Shown here: positions 16,914-25,148 of the stretch, in pieces
Layout of the letters: each line of letters begins with the position of its first letter
How positions within the stretch are numbered: position 1 is the stretch's first letter
DNA from: Faecalicatena fissicatena
GTDB lineage: Bacteria; Bacillota; Clostridia; Lachnospirales; Lachnospiraceae
Direction: 5' to 3'
DNA: 64,000 nucleotides
Assembly (NCBI GenBank): GCA_001028025.1
Contig: LDAQ01000009.1
Span: 1 to 64,000, forward strand
Made by a program: the position numbers and the translations under genes
Notes under the pieces: generated by a model
What the model saw: only the letters and a program-made list of their open reading frames with translations
Database searches by the model: none
What the model was told of the DNA's origin: nothing

Positions 16914-18773
16914 ATGGCAAGGGAAGTTAAGCAGAAATGCATTGAAATCGGAATCGGCCTGCTATTATATATCAATGCATTATTTTCAGTCAGGCACTGG
17001 GATATGACAGAAAGGACAAAATTGCTTTTGTATTTACTGCCATATCTGGTAATGTCTTTAGGAATATTCTGGAACATTCTGAAGAACGTGAGAAAATTAC
17101 ATATTTTTGATGAGAATCTGCTGATGATACTTGCTACAGTGGGTGCGTTGGCAATCGGCAGATATACGGAAGCTGTCGGTGCGATCCTTTTTTTTCAGTT
17201 CGGCAAGACGGTGGAAGTGATTTCACTGTCCACGACAAAGAAGTCGATCGCCAAGTTTATGGATATCCGTCCGGAATATGCAAACCGTAAGATACGGGGG
17301 CGTGAGGAAAAGGTACATCCCAGGGAACTGCAGCTAAGACATATTATAGTGATCAGGCCGGGAGAACGGATCCCGGTTGATGCAGTGATTACTCAGGGCA
17401 TGAGTATGGTGGATACGAAGGCTTTGACGGGCGAATCGGAACCAAGGGAAGTTAAGATTGGTGACAGGCTTTACAGCGGCAGTATTAATATCAGCGGAGT
17501 GCTGGAAGCGAGGGTATCTAAGGTCTATGCGGACTCCACTGCTTCGAGGATTCTGGAACTGGTGGAGAATGCCAACAATAATAAGGCGCGGAGTGAGAGC
17601 TTTGCAGACAAATTTACCCGCTTTTATACACCGGTGGTTACGCTGATCGGCATACTTGTTATGATTCTTCCGCCAATGATGCTGCAGGGAACAGACCAGG
17701 AGACCTGGCTATACCGGGGACTTATTTTTCTGGTTGCGGCCTGTCCCTGCGGTCTGCTTGTTTCGGTGCCTCTTGCATTTCTTGGAGGGATTGGCGCGGC
17801 ATCACGTCAGGGCGTGCTGATTAAGGGCAGCAATTACCTGGAGGCGCTTTCTAAAACTGAGACTTTTGTTTTTGATAAGACGGGTACGCTAACGGAAGGT
17901 ATTTTCCATGTGAAGGAGATCTGTCCGAAGCATATGGATGAGGCTGAACTGTTGGAGATTACTGCCTACGGGGAATCTTATTCTAACCATCCGATCGCCG
18001 TGTCTCTGCGGGCTGCTTACGGGAAGACGATAGACAGCAGCCGGGTTGAGTCTATTCAGGAGTCCTCAGGGTTTGGGGTTTGTGCTCAGATTGACGGCAG
18101 ACAGGTGTATATCGGGAATTCCAAGTATATGAACCAGCAGGGATTTTTCTACCAGCCGGTACAGGAGATTGGTACGGCTGTCCATGTGGCCGTGGATGGA
18201 GAATACGAAGGTTATATTCTGATTGCGGATGTGATCCGGCCGGATGCGAAGTGGACTGTGCACTGGCTGCAGAAGCACCAGATCGAGTCTGTTATGCTTA
18301 CCGGAGATAATGAGAGAGTGGCGGATGATGCTGCGAAACAGTTGGGCATTGAATATGTCTATGCGAATCTGATGCCCGAGGACAAGGTGGAGCAGGTGAA
18401 AGAGTTCATGGAGAGCCAGATGGAATCGGAGAAGCTTGCATTTGTCGGCGATGGGATTAACGATGCGCCGGGACTGGCACTGGCAGACATAGGGATTGCC
18501 ATGGGCGGTCTGGGAGCAGATGCCGCACTGGAAGCCGCGGACATTATACTGATGGAAGATGAACCATCCAGGATTGTGAATGCGATTAAGATTTCCAGGG
18601 GAACAATCCGTGCGGTAAAACAGAATCTGGTGTTTGCCATAGGCATGAAGGTGATTCTTTTATTCTTGGCAGCCCTTGGCTATGTGACGATGCAGAATGC
18701 TATTATTGCAGATATGGCAGTAATGTTAATTAATATATTGAATTCTTTCTGGGTATTGAAGTATCCGGAATAA
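16914..18773 (+). CDS. second heavy-metal P1B-type ATPase, lacking the N-terminal HMA domain
   Basis: The 619-residue pump begins almost directly with membrane helices and has no CxxC metal-binding domain, unlike the neighbour at 13972. Core motifs are present: CPCGLLVSVP in the ion path (CPC followed by Gly where Ala is common), DKTGTLTEG, SNHPIAVSL and GDGINDAPGLALADIG. The last helix has IIADMAVML, keeping the Asp but with Met after it. It follows ArsR by 32 bases and probably shares its promoter. The divergent motif residues suggest a metal preference different from the first pump; this is an inference. Confidence 0.93.
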   Translation: MAREVKQKCIEIGIGLLLYINALFSVRHWDMTERTKLLLYLLPYLVMSLGIFWNILKNVRKLHIFDENLLMILATVGALAIGRYTEAVGAILFFQFGKTVEVISLSTTKKSIAKFMDIRPEYANRKIRGREEKVHPRELQLRHIIVIRPGERIPVDAVITQGMSMVDTKALTGESEPREVKIGDRLYSGSINISGVLEARVSKVYADSTASRILELVENANNNKARSESFADKFTRFYTPVVTLIGILVMILPPMMLQGTDQETWLYRGLIFLVAACPCGLLVSVPLAFLGGIGAASRQGVLIKGSNYLEALSKTETFVFDKTGTLTEGIFHVKEICPKHMDEAELLEITAYGESYSNHPIAVSLRAAYGKTIDSSRVESIQESSGFGVCAQIDGRQVYIGNSKYMNQQGFFYQPVQEIGTAVHVAVDGEYEGYILIADVIRPDAKWTVHWLQKHQIESVMLTGDNERVADDAAKQLGIEYVYANLMPEDKVEQVKEFMESQMESEKLAFVGDGINDAPGLALADIGIAMGGLGADAALEAADIILMEDEPSRIVNAIKISRGTIRAVKQNLVFAIGMKVILLFLAALGYVTMQNAIIADMAVMLINILNSFWVLKYPE

Positions 18774-18784
18774 AAGGAGCAGAT

Positions 18785-19327
18785 ATGAGAAAAGTTTTTG
18801 TATGTGCCGTGATGGCGGTTATCCTGCTGACGGGCTGCGGCAAAAATTATGTGGCAGAAGGTACTGCGCTTTTAGAAGAGCAAAAGTATGAAGAGGCTGT
18901 CAGCTCTTTTGAAAAGGCAGTAGAGGAAAAGACAGATACAGCTGAAGCCTACAGAGGGCTCGGGATGGTTTACTATGAACAGCGGGATTATGAGAAGGCC
19001 AGGGATGCATTTCTGCAGGTGCTGGATAATGAAGGAAAAGCGACGCCGGTTCTTTACAATCTATTAGGAATTTGTTCCATGCATCTGGATGATGTGCAGG
19101 GGGCACTGGATGCATTTAAAGAGGGCATTGCACTGGCAGAGGGAACAGCCGGTTCGGATGATCCGGATTATACTGAGGTGCTGCAGGAGATGAAGTTTAA
19201 CGAAGTGGTGTGCTATGAAAAGCTTCTTGACTGGGAGAGTGCGAAGGCGAAGATACAGGAATATGTCAGCCAGTATCCCGATGATGAAGAGGCACAGAAG
19301 GAGGCTGCTTTTCTCAGCACAAGATAA
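18785..19327 (+). CDS. TPR-repeat lipoprotein
   Basis: The 180-residue protein has a lipoprotein signal ending in LLTGCGKN, so it should be tethered to the outer face of the membrane through the Cys. The rest is made of tetratricopeptide-like helices, for example YEEAVSSFEKAVEEK, AYRGLGMVYYEQRDYEKA and VQGALDAFKEGIALA. Such repeats usually mediate protein contacts. AAAGGAG sets the start 11 bases after the ATPase stop, so it may be cotranscribed with the metal genes, but a link to metals is not evident. Confidence 0.88.
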   Translation: MRKVFVCAVMAVILLTGCGKNYVAEGTALLEEQKYEEAVSSFEKAVEEKTDTAEAYRGLGMVYYEQRDYEKARDAFLQVLDNEGKATPVLYNLLGICSMHLDDVQGALDAFKEGIALAEGTAGSDDPDYTEVLQEMKFNEVVCYEKLLDWESAKAKIQEYVSQYPDDEEAQKEAAFLSTR

Positions 19328-19351
19328 GCCTTTTGGCAACAGGAGAAATGT

Positions 19352-19918
19352 ATGAAATATAGTTATCAGATAACAGAATACTGTCACCGGTTTCTGGAGA
19401 TGTATATTGAGCCGGGAGATGTCTGTGTGGATGCTACGGCCGGTAATGGAAACGATACAGAGTTTCTGTGCCGGCTGGCAGGCAGCACAGGAAAGGTGTA
19501 TGCGTTTGACATCCAGCAGGAGGCATTAGCGCATACGGCGGAGAGAATAGAGAAACTGGGATTGGGATCCAGGGCCCGCCTGATACAGGACGGTCATGAG
19601 AAGATGGGAGAATACGTGAAAGAAGACGTATCTGCCATCGTTTTTAATTTTGGATATCTGCCGGGCGGAGACCACAACATATCCACAAAAGCAGAGACAA
19701 GTATCCTTGCGATCGAGGAAGGAATGAAACTTCTGAAGCCGGATGGAGTGATAAGTCTGTGTATTTACAGCGGACGGGACTCGGGATATGAAGAGAAAGA
19801 AGCAGTTCTATCCTATTTGAAAGCTGTGGATCCCAGGAAGTGGCTCGTCATAGTAAATCAGTTTTACAATCGTCAGAATGACCCGCCGATTCCCGTCTTT
19901 CTGGTCAGGCTGAATTAA
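19352..19918 (+). CDS. mnmM: class I SAM-dependent methyltransferase, MnmM/YtqB-like
   Basis: The 188-residue protein has SAM-binding motif I DATAGNGNDT at about residues 27-36, an acidic residue ending the second strand (YAFDIQQ), and the family-specific FNFGYLPGGDH that precedes a conserved STKAETSI segment. It matches the rRNA_methylase/YtqB group. The Bacillus subtilis member (MnmM) methylates the wobble-uridine side chain of tRNA. The Lachnospiraceae protein probably does the same. It follows the TPR lipoprotein by 24 bases, with CAGGAGAAA upstream of the start. Confidence 0.86.
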   Translation: MKYSYQITEYCHRFLEMYIEPGDVCVDATAGNGNDTEFLCRLAGSTGKVYAFDIQQEALAHTAERIEKLGLGSRARLIQDGHEKMGEYVKEDVSAIVFNFGYLPGGDHNISTKAETSILAIEEGMKLLKPDGVISLCIYSGRDSGYEEKEAVLSYLKAVDPRKWLVIVNQFYNRQNDPPIPVFLVRLN

Positions 19919-20019
19919 GAAACCGCGTAATTATGCATAAAAACAGGTGAAATATCCAGAAAAAAGATTTATAATAGGAAAATCAGAAGAAATTTATAGC
20001 GAGATAGGGAGAGAATAAC

Positions 20020-20433
20020 ATGACCAGTGAATTTACAATTGCAGTGCATGCACTTGTCTTTTTAAACCATAAAGGAACCGTATATTCCAGCGAAGGGCTG
20101 GCAGAGAATATTTGCACAAATGCTGCAAGGATACGCAAGATTATGGTAAAACTAAAAAAAGCCGGACTGGTGGAGACAAAAGAGGGAATAGAAGGGGGAT
20201 ATCTTTTTGTAAAGAACAGTGAGGAGACAGACCTCTGCACAATTGCAGATGCGCTGGAATTTTCATTTGTATCATCCGGATGGAAAAGTGGCAGTTCAGA
20301 GTTGAAATGTCTGATAGCTTCCGGAATGGCCGGAGTCATGGAAGATGTGTATAATGACTTGGATCAGCAGTGCCGCAGGCGTTTGCGCGAGATAACAGTA
20401 GCAGATCTGGACAAGCAGATCTTCAAAATTTGA
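20020..20433 (+). CDS. Rrf2 family transcriptional regulator
   Basis: The 137-residue protein has the Rrf2 winged HTH: EFTIAVHALVFLNHKG, then LAENICTNAARIRKIMVKLKKAGLV and the wing EGIEGGYLF. The usual CX5CX7C iron-sulfur ligand set is not present; cysteines occur at TDLCTIA, ELKCLI and QQCRRR with other spacing. It may therefore be a redox-type (YwnA/CymR-like) rather than an Fe-S-sensing member. It is monocistronic and followed by palindromic repeats ahead of hflX. The target genes are not evident. Confidence 0.88.
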   Translation: MTSEFTIAVHALVFLNHKGTVYSSEGLAENICTNAARIRKIMVKLKKAGLVETKEGIEGGYLFVKNSEETDLCTIADALEFSFVSSGWKSGSSELKCLIASGMAGVMEDVYNDLDQQCRRRLREITVADLDKQIFKI

Positions 20434-20454
20434 GAATATTCTGAAAATGAAAGG

Positions 20455-20496
20455 CAAAGGGGTCAGTCCCCTTTGCAGAGGGGTCTGACCCCTTTG
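20455..20496. repeat. GGGGTC-type palindromic repeat pair
   Basis: Two palindromes lie back to back: CAAAGGGG-TCAG-TCCCCTTTG (20455-20475) and GGGGTCTGACCCC within 20480-20496. They can also pair with each other as CAAAGGGGTCAG with CTGACCCCTTTG. The same repeat occurs at 45839-45881 between rhaB and rhaA. Here it lies between rrf2 and hflX and ends about 35 bases before the hflX start. Confidence 0.75.
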
Positions 20497-20530
20497 CAAT
20501 ATGGACTGCCCCCCTTGACAGGTTTACAAT

Positions 20531-21772
20531 ATGACATTATTTGAAATTGAGGAACAAAGGGAAGCGGTAATTCTTGTGGGAATACAGCTCAATGAGAATG
20601 AGCAGACCGAGGAGTCGCTGGATGAACTGGCCGAGTTGGTGAAGACTGCCCGGGCAGAAGTGGCGGGGCGGGTGATTCAAAAGCGTGAGGCCATTCATCC
20701 AACTACGTATGTAGGAAAAGGAAAGCTTCTGGAGCTAAAGGAAGTCCTCTGGGAGACGGAGGCAACGGGAATTGTATGCGATGACGAACTGACATCGGTG
20801 CAGCTGCACAATCTGGAGCGGGAACTGCAATGTAAGGTGATCGACCGGACGCTTCTTATACTGGATATTTTTGCTGCCAGAGCCGTCAGCAGTGAAGGTA
20901 AAATTCAGGTGGAACTGGCTCAGCTGAAATATCGTGCCTCGCGTCTGGTGGGCCTGCGGGATTCCTTATCGAGGCTTGGCGGCGGAATCGGAACACGCGG
21001 ACCCGGGGAAAAGAAGCTGGAGATGGACAGGCGTCTGATCCGGGAACGGATCAGCAAATTAAAGAAGGAACTCCGGGAAGTCGAACAGCACCGGGAATTG
21101 ATACGTACACAGCGGAAAGCGTCACATAAGAAAATTGCGGCGCTGGTGGGATATACCTCTGCCGGCAAAAGTAGTATTGAAAATGCGCTGACCGGTGCCG
21201 GGATTCTGGCGGATGCAATGCTGTTCTCGACATTGGACACAACAACCAGGGTTCTGGAACTTGACAAAAAGCAGGAGATTCTGCTGACAGATACGGTTGG
21301 ATTTATCCGAAAATTGCCTCACCATTTGATTGAGGCATTCAAAAGTACACTTGAGGAGGCCAAATATGCGGACATAATCATTCATGTCGTAGATGCATCT
21401 AATCCCCAGATGGACAGTCAGATGTATGTCGTTTACGAGACTCTGCGTCAGCTGGGCGTGGAAGGCAAACCGGTGATCACACTGTTCAATAAGCAGGATA
21501 AGCTGGAGGAACCCGGCAGTTTCCGGGATTTTCAGGCAGAATATTCGATCCTGACGTCGGCAAAGACCGGGCAGGGGCTGGAGGAGCTGAAAACGGCACT
21601 TTTGGAAATCATACGCAGCGGCCAGATTTATATCGAGAAAATGTATCCCTTTGAGGAAGCCGGGAAGATACAGTTAATACGAAAGCACGGACAGCTTCTG
21701 GAGGAGGAATATGTGCCAGAGGGGATTTCGGTAAAGGCCTACGTTACAAAGGAGATATATGGAAAAATATGA
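20531..21772 (+). CDS. hflX: ribosome-associated GTPase HflX
   Basis: The 413-residue protein has the HflX N-terminal domain (DELAELVKTARAEV, HPTTYVGKGKL), the glycine-rich linker RLGGGIGTRGPGEKKLE, then a G domain with GYTSAGKSS (P-loop, where the usual sequence is GYTNAGKS), DTVGF (G3) and NKQDKLE (G4). HflX binds the 50S subunit and splits stalled or stressed ribosomes. The start codon has only a weak ribosome site after the palindromic repeats. The 3' end overlaps the MATE gene by 14 bases. Confidence 0.95.
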   Translation: MTLFEIEEQREAVILVGIQLNENEQTEESLDELAELVKTARAEVAGRVIQKREAIHPTTYVGKGKLLELKEVLWETEATGIVCDDELTSVQLHNLERELQCKVIDRTLLILDIFAARAVSSEGKIQVELAQLKYRASRLVGLRDSLSRLGGGIGTRGPGEKKLEMDRRLIRERISKLKKELREVEQHRELIRTQRKASHKKIAALVGYTSAGKSSIENALTGAGILADAMLFSTLDTTTRVLELDKKQEILLTDTVGFIRKLPHHLIEAFKSTLEEAKYADIIIHVVDASNPQMDSQMYVVYETLRQLGVEGKPVITLFNKQDKLEEPGSFRDFQAEYSILTSAKTGQGLEELKTALLEIIRSGQIYIEKMYPFEEAGKIQLIRKHGQLLEEEYVPEGISVKAYVTKEIYGKI

Positions 21773-23180
21773 GACTGATAATATAGAAGAAAATAAAAAT
21801 CCGCTGGCCACAGAGCCGCTGGGGAGATTAATTGGAAAGTTTGCCGTACCGGCCGTTATCAGTATGCTGGTAAGCGCATTATATAATATAGTAGATCAGA
21901 TCTTCATCGGACAGGGAGTCGGCATGCTGGGAAATGCTGCTACAAATATAGCATTTCCTGTCACAACAATCGCGACAGCGACAGCGCTGCTTCTGGGAAT
22001 CGGAAGTGCCTCTAACTATAATCTGGAAATGGGTGCCGGAAAAGAGAAAAGGGCCAGTGAAATCGCAGGTACGGGCCTGGCATCACTTGTCATCAGCGGT
22101 ATTGCGATCGCCGTCATTGTTCTGGTATTTCTAGAACCGCTGCTGCATGTTTTCGGTACAACCAGTGAAGTGCTGCCCTATGCAATGGATTATACCGGGA
22201 TAACCGCGCTGGGACTTCCCTTTTTTATTCTGACAACCGGAGGAAATCATCTGATCAGGGCGGACAGGAGTCCTACTTATTCTATGGTGTGCATGCTGAC
22301 AGGGGCAGTGCTGAATACGATTCTGGATCCCATTTTCATTTTTGTGTTCCACTGGGGGATAAAAGGGGCTGCGGCCGCTACAGTAATAGGACAGGTAGTT
22401 TCAGGCCTTCTGGTAATACTGTATTTTATAAAATATAAAAAAATGGATCTCAAAGCAGCTTCACTGCGTCCAAGAGCCATGTATCTGAAGTCAATCGCGT
22501 CACTGGGAATGGCATCCTGTATCAATCAGCTTGCTATGACCGTCGTGCAGATCGCTATGAATAATACCCTCCGCCATTATGGGGCGGCTTCCGCATATGG
22601 AAGCGATATACCACTGGCCTGTGTTGGCGTTATTTCGAAAGTGAACAGTGTATTTCTGGCTATCTGCATTGGAATATCTCAGGGCTGCCAGCCGATCTGG
22701 GGATTTAATTACGGCGCGAAGAACTATGAGAGAGTCAGAAGTACATATAAAAGAGCGGCGGTTTTGTGTACAGCAATCGCAACCTTGTTCTTTTTAAGCT
22801 TTCAGATATTCCCGCGTCAGATAGTCAGCATCTTCGGAAGCGGAAGTGAGCAGTATTTTCATTTTGCGGACAGGTATCTGGAAATTTTTATGTTCATGAC
22901 CTTTGCAAATGGAATACAGCCCATGTCATCGGGATTCTTTACATCAATTGGCAAGGCTAAGCTGGGAATTGTGATGTCCCTGACGAGACAGGTGCTCTTT
23001 TTGCTGCCGCTGATCTTGATATTCCCTTTGTTCATGGGAATAGACGGCGTCATGTATGCAGGACCAATCGCGGATGCCGCCGCAGCGGTCATTGCCATCG
23101 TATTTGCCTACAGACAATTGAAAAAAATGAAATCTCCGGCGATTCTGTCAGAAATGCCGGAGAATGGAGCTGCCAAATAG
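21759..23180 (+). CDS. MATE family multidrug/sodium antiporter
   Basis: The 473-residue protein has twelve hydrophobic helices in two homologous halves. MATE-typical segments are IGKFAVPAVISMLVSALYNIVDQIFIGQGVG and the second-half GISQGCQPIWGFNYGAKNYERV, each quoted only as landmark and found near residues 25-55 and 285-310. It uses a proton or sodium gradient to export cationic compounds. It overlaps hflX by 14 bases, so it is translationally coupled to it. It is convergent with the BMC-T gene downstream, with a 12-base gap. Confidence 0.94.
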   Translation: MEKYETDNIEENKNPLATEPLGRLIGKFAVPAVISMLVSALYNIVDQIFIGQGVGMLGNAATNIAFPVTTIATATALLLGIGSASNYNLEMGAGKEKRASEIAGTGLASLVISGIAIAVIVLVFLEPLLHVFGTTSEVLPYAMDYTGITALGLPFFILTTGGNHLIRADRSPTYSMVCMLTGAVLNTILDPIFIFVFHWGIKGAAAATVIGQVVSGLLVILYFIKYKKMDLKAASLRPRAMYLKSIASLGMASCINQLAMTVVQIAMNNTLRHYGAASAYGSDIPLACVGVISKVNSVFLAICIGISQGCQPIWGFNYGAKNYERVRSTYKRAAVLCTAIATLFFLSFQIFPRQIVSIFGSGSEQYFHFADRYLEIFMFMTFANGIQPMSSGFFTSIGKAKLGIVMSLTRQVLFLLPLILIFPLFMGIDGVMYAGPIADAAAAVIAIVFAYRQLKKMKSPAILSEMPENGAAK

Positions 23181-23192
23181 GCAGGATATGAA

Positions 23193-23921
23193 CTAAAAAA
23201 GATAGGGGGCCGAAGGTGTCTCCGGATAGCTCCCCATAGATACCAGCAGCTGCAGTCCGATTTCACGGGCTGTCAGTACAGAATTCTTTACGGCGCTTGC
23301 ATCACCGGTCACGGCCACGATTACTTCATTCGAATGACTGGTTCCCCGGTCCGGAGTCATGTATTTGATAATCTCAACGGGGGAAGACTTGACAGCCAGG
23401 TCCGCCATCACAAGTCCAATTGCAGCCGGAGACCCGCAGAAGAAACCAAATGGCTTTCCAATGGGAGCATCAAATGCCATATTCAGTGCCTGGTCTGCAT
23501 TTGCGGAATATGTAAATTCCAGATGGCCTGCATCACTGATGTAGAGCTCACCTGCATATTTTTTCGTATACTCGACAGCAATCTCAATAGCCCGGCGGAC
23601 ATCAGAAACATTGTCTCCGCCGAGGATGATATAGTTGCCGTGGCCGCCCCAGCCCTTGGTATCCCGTGGCAGCTCAATAGAAACGACTTCCGAGTTGGTT
23701 GACTTGACCGCTTCATCCACAGCATTGATCTGTCCGGCAGCGCCGGTCCGTGAACTGAGCAGACCAAGACTTCGGTAAGACCTGGGCAGATGCATCTGCT
23801 CCAGCAAAGCAGGAGTGACCCCGGGGATCACAAGCCCTATTGTATCCAAAACCGTCGTGCCCACAAACTCTGTCATAGAACAGTCCATTGGTATATTTTC
23901 AATTCCTTTTACGTTAAGCAT
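23193..23921 (-). CDS. tandem-BMC shell protein (BMC-T), PduB-like, outside the main BMC locus
   Basis: The 242-residue protein contains two BMC domains in tandem and aligns with PduB-type trimeric shell proteins. Conserved stretches include EFVGTTVLDTIGLVIPGV, SLGLLSSRTGAAGQI, VSIELPRDTKGWGGHGNYI, SDAGHLEFTYSANA, CGSPAAIGLVMADLAV and DRGTSHSNEVIVAVTGD. PduB homologues form flat shell tiles with a gated pore. AAAGGAG precedes the start. The gene is about 27 kb from the microcompartment operon, next to an SDR dehydrogenase transcribed the same way. It may supply a shell tile missing from that operon or serve another compartment. Confidence 0.9.
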   Translation of the reverse strand: MLNVKGIENIPMDCSMTEFVGTTVLDTIGLVIPGVTPALLEQMHLPRSYRSLGLLSSRTGAAGQINAVDEAVKSTNSEVVSIELPRDTKGWGGHGNYIILGGDNVSDVRRAIEIAVEYTKKYAGELYISDAGHLEFTYSANADQALNMAFDAPIGKPFGFFCGSPAAIGLVMADLAVKSSPVEIIKYMTPDRGTSHSNEVIVAVTGDASAVKNSVLTAREIGLQLLVSMGSYPETPSAPYLF

Positions 23922-23975
23922 ATAAAAACTCCTTTTATCTATTTTAAATGTAACACTTCTTAATCATTACCTTAT

Positions 23976-24010
23976 TCCGCAGGGCACGAGTTACGGTGTG
24001 TCCATTGGAA
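23976..24010 (+). repeat. degraded copy of the two-hairpin repeat
   Basis: CCGCAGGGCACGAGTTACGG at 23977-23996 followed by TGTGTCCATTGG resembles the second hairpin of the repeat at 6376-6434 (GGGCATGAGTTACGGGG...GCCCTTTGG), with several mismatches. It lies in the 98-base gap between the SDR and BMC-T genes. Confidence 0.5.
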
Positions 24011-24019
24011 TGATACTTT

Positions 24020-24748
24020 CTACAGGAAACCTCCATCCAGTCCAATCACCTGTCCGGTCAGATAAGCATGCCCCTGAGCCAGATCCAGAACCAGGTCAGC
24101 CACTTCCTCAGGAGTCCCAAAACGTCCCGCCGGAACCTCCTCCATCAGCATCAGTCGTTCCTCTTCAGAAAGCTGTGCATTCATCACAGTATCAATTACT
24201 CCGCAGGCAATCGCATTGACCTGAATATTACTCGGAGCCAGCTCCTTAGCCAGAGCCTTAGTCAGCCCGTTAACCCCCGCTTTGGAGGCAGAATAGGCCG
24301 CCTCACAGGAAGCCCCGGAAGTCCCCCACATAGAGGAAATATTAATAATCTTCCCGGCCTTCTGCGCAACCATGTATGGAACCGCAGCCCGGGAACAATA
24401 AAACACAGATGAAAGATTCGTATGCAGAATCCTGTCCCAGTCTGCGTCCGTCATATCCGTCAGCAGTCCGATAAAAGCAGTCCCCGCATTATTCACCAGC
24501 ACATCCAGCCCCGGTACTTCATTCTCAATCTCTCCGAAGATACGTCCAACGTCCAAAGCGGAACCTACATCTCCCGGTACAGCCCGGCATAATCCTCCTG
24601 CCGAAACAATCTCCTCACAGACCGCATCCAGATCAGCAGAATGCCTGCTGTTAATAAAAACATAATACCCGAGCCGCCCAAAAGCAACAGCACAGGCCCT
24701 TCCAATTCCTCTCGACGCCCCTGTAACCAGGACACATTTACGCTCCAT
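24020..24748 (-). CDS. SDR family oxidoreductase (FabG-like)
   Basis: The 242-residue classical short-chain dehydrogenase has the NAD(P) motif TGASRGIGRA, NNAG, the catalytic Ser (ISSMWGTSGA), YSASKAG (Tyr and Lys) and a C-terminal GLDGGFL. It reduces a carbonyl or oxidises an alcohol. The best overall resemblance is to FabG/3-oxoacyl-ACP reductase, but no fatty-acid genes are near. Its only same-strand neighbour is the BMC-T gene downstream. A role with that shell protein is possible but unsupported. A GTGAGG ribosome site precedes the ATG at 24748. Confidence 0.9.
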   Translation of the reverse strand: MERKCVLVTGASRGIGRACAVAFGRLGYYVFINSRHSADLDAVCEEIVSAGGLCRAVPGDVGSALDVGRIFGEIENEVPGLDVLVNNAGTAFIGLLTDMTDADWDRILHTNLSSVFYCSRAAVPYMVAQKAGKIINISSMWGTSGASCEAAYSASKAGVNGLTKALAKELAPSNIQVNAIACGVIDTVMNAQLSEEERLMLMEEVPAGRFGTPEEVADLVLDLAQGHAYLTGQVIGLDGGFL

Positions 24749-24803
24749 AGTAAAACCTCACTTCAATAATTCTTCTGATATTATACTCTATACATTAAAA
24801 AAA

Positions 24804-24876
24804 GTATACCATATTCTGCAGCTTGCTGCAGATCCGCCCGAAGGGCATGAATTACGGGATGCCCTTTGGGTATACC
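24804..24876 (+). repeat. two-hairpin intergenic repeat with GTATACC borders
   Basis: The unit consists of GTATACC, ATATT, hairpin 1 (CTGCAG-CTTG-CTGCAG), ATCCG, hairpin 2 (CCCGAAGGGCAT paired with ATGCCCTTTGGG) and a second GTATACC. The G-T pair in hairpin 2 would be stable only in RNA read from the + strand. The second GTATACC is followed by ATATTTAGCAGCTTG, a decayed restart of the same unit. Confidence 0.82.
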
Positions 24877-24891
24877 ATATTTAGCAGCTTG

Positions 24892-24999
24892 CCCCGGTTC
24901 TCCTGTCTTTTTCCTTTACTCCAGCTTACACCCGTAACCCGTTTCCAGCCCCCTGTGTCCGGTTCCAGCGGTCCCTGCCGTTTGGGGATTTTGTACAGC
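24892..24999. repeat. solo arm related to T-shaped palindrome 1
   Basis: CCCCGGTTCTCCTG followed by CTTTTTCCTTTACTCCAGCT, GTTTCCAGCCCCCTGTGTCC and TACAGC matches, in order, the right arm of the palindrome at 3941-4051, with scattered differences and no complementary partner nearby. It lies in the divergent SDR/RND intergenic region. Together with the repeat at 24804-24876 it fills most of this 400-base gap. No other gene is seen there. Confidence 0.75.
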
Positions 25000-25148
25000 G
25001 TACTTTAGTCTACTTCCCGCATTTTGTGGTTGTGATTGAGATGTGCTTATGATATGATTTCCTTATAAATGGGATTTTGCAAATCCCCTACTGTCACCTT
25101 GATTCTCAGCCGAACCAGGTGATGCATAAAAGTGAAAGAGGTAGACAC

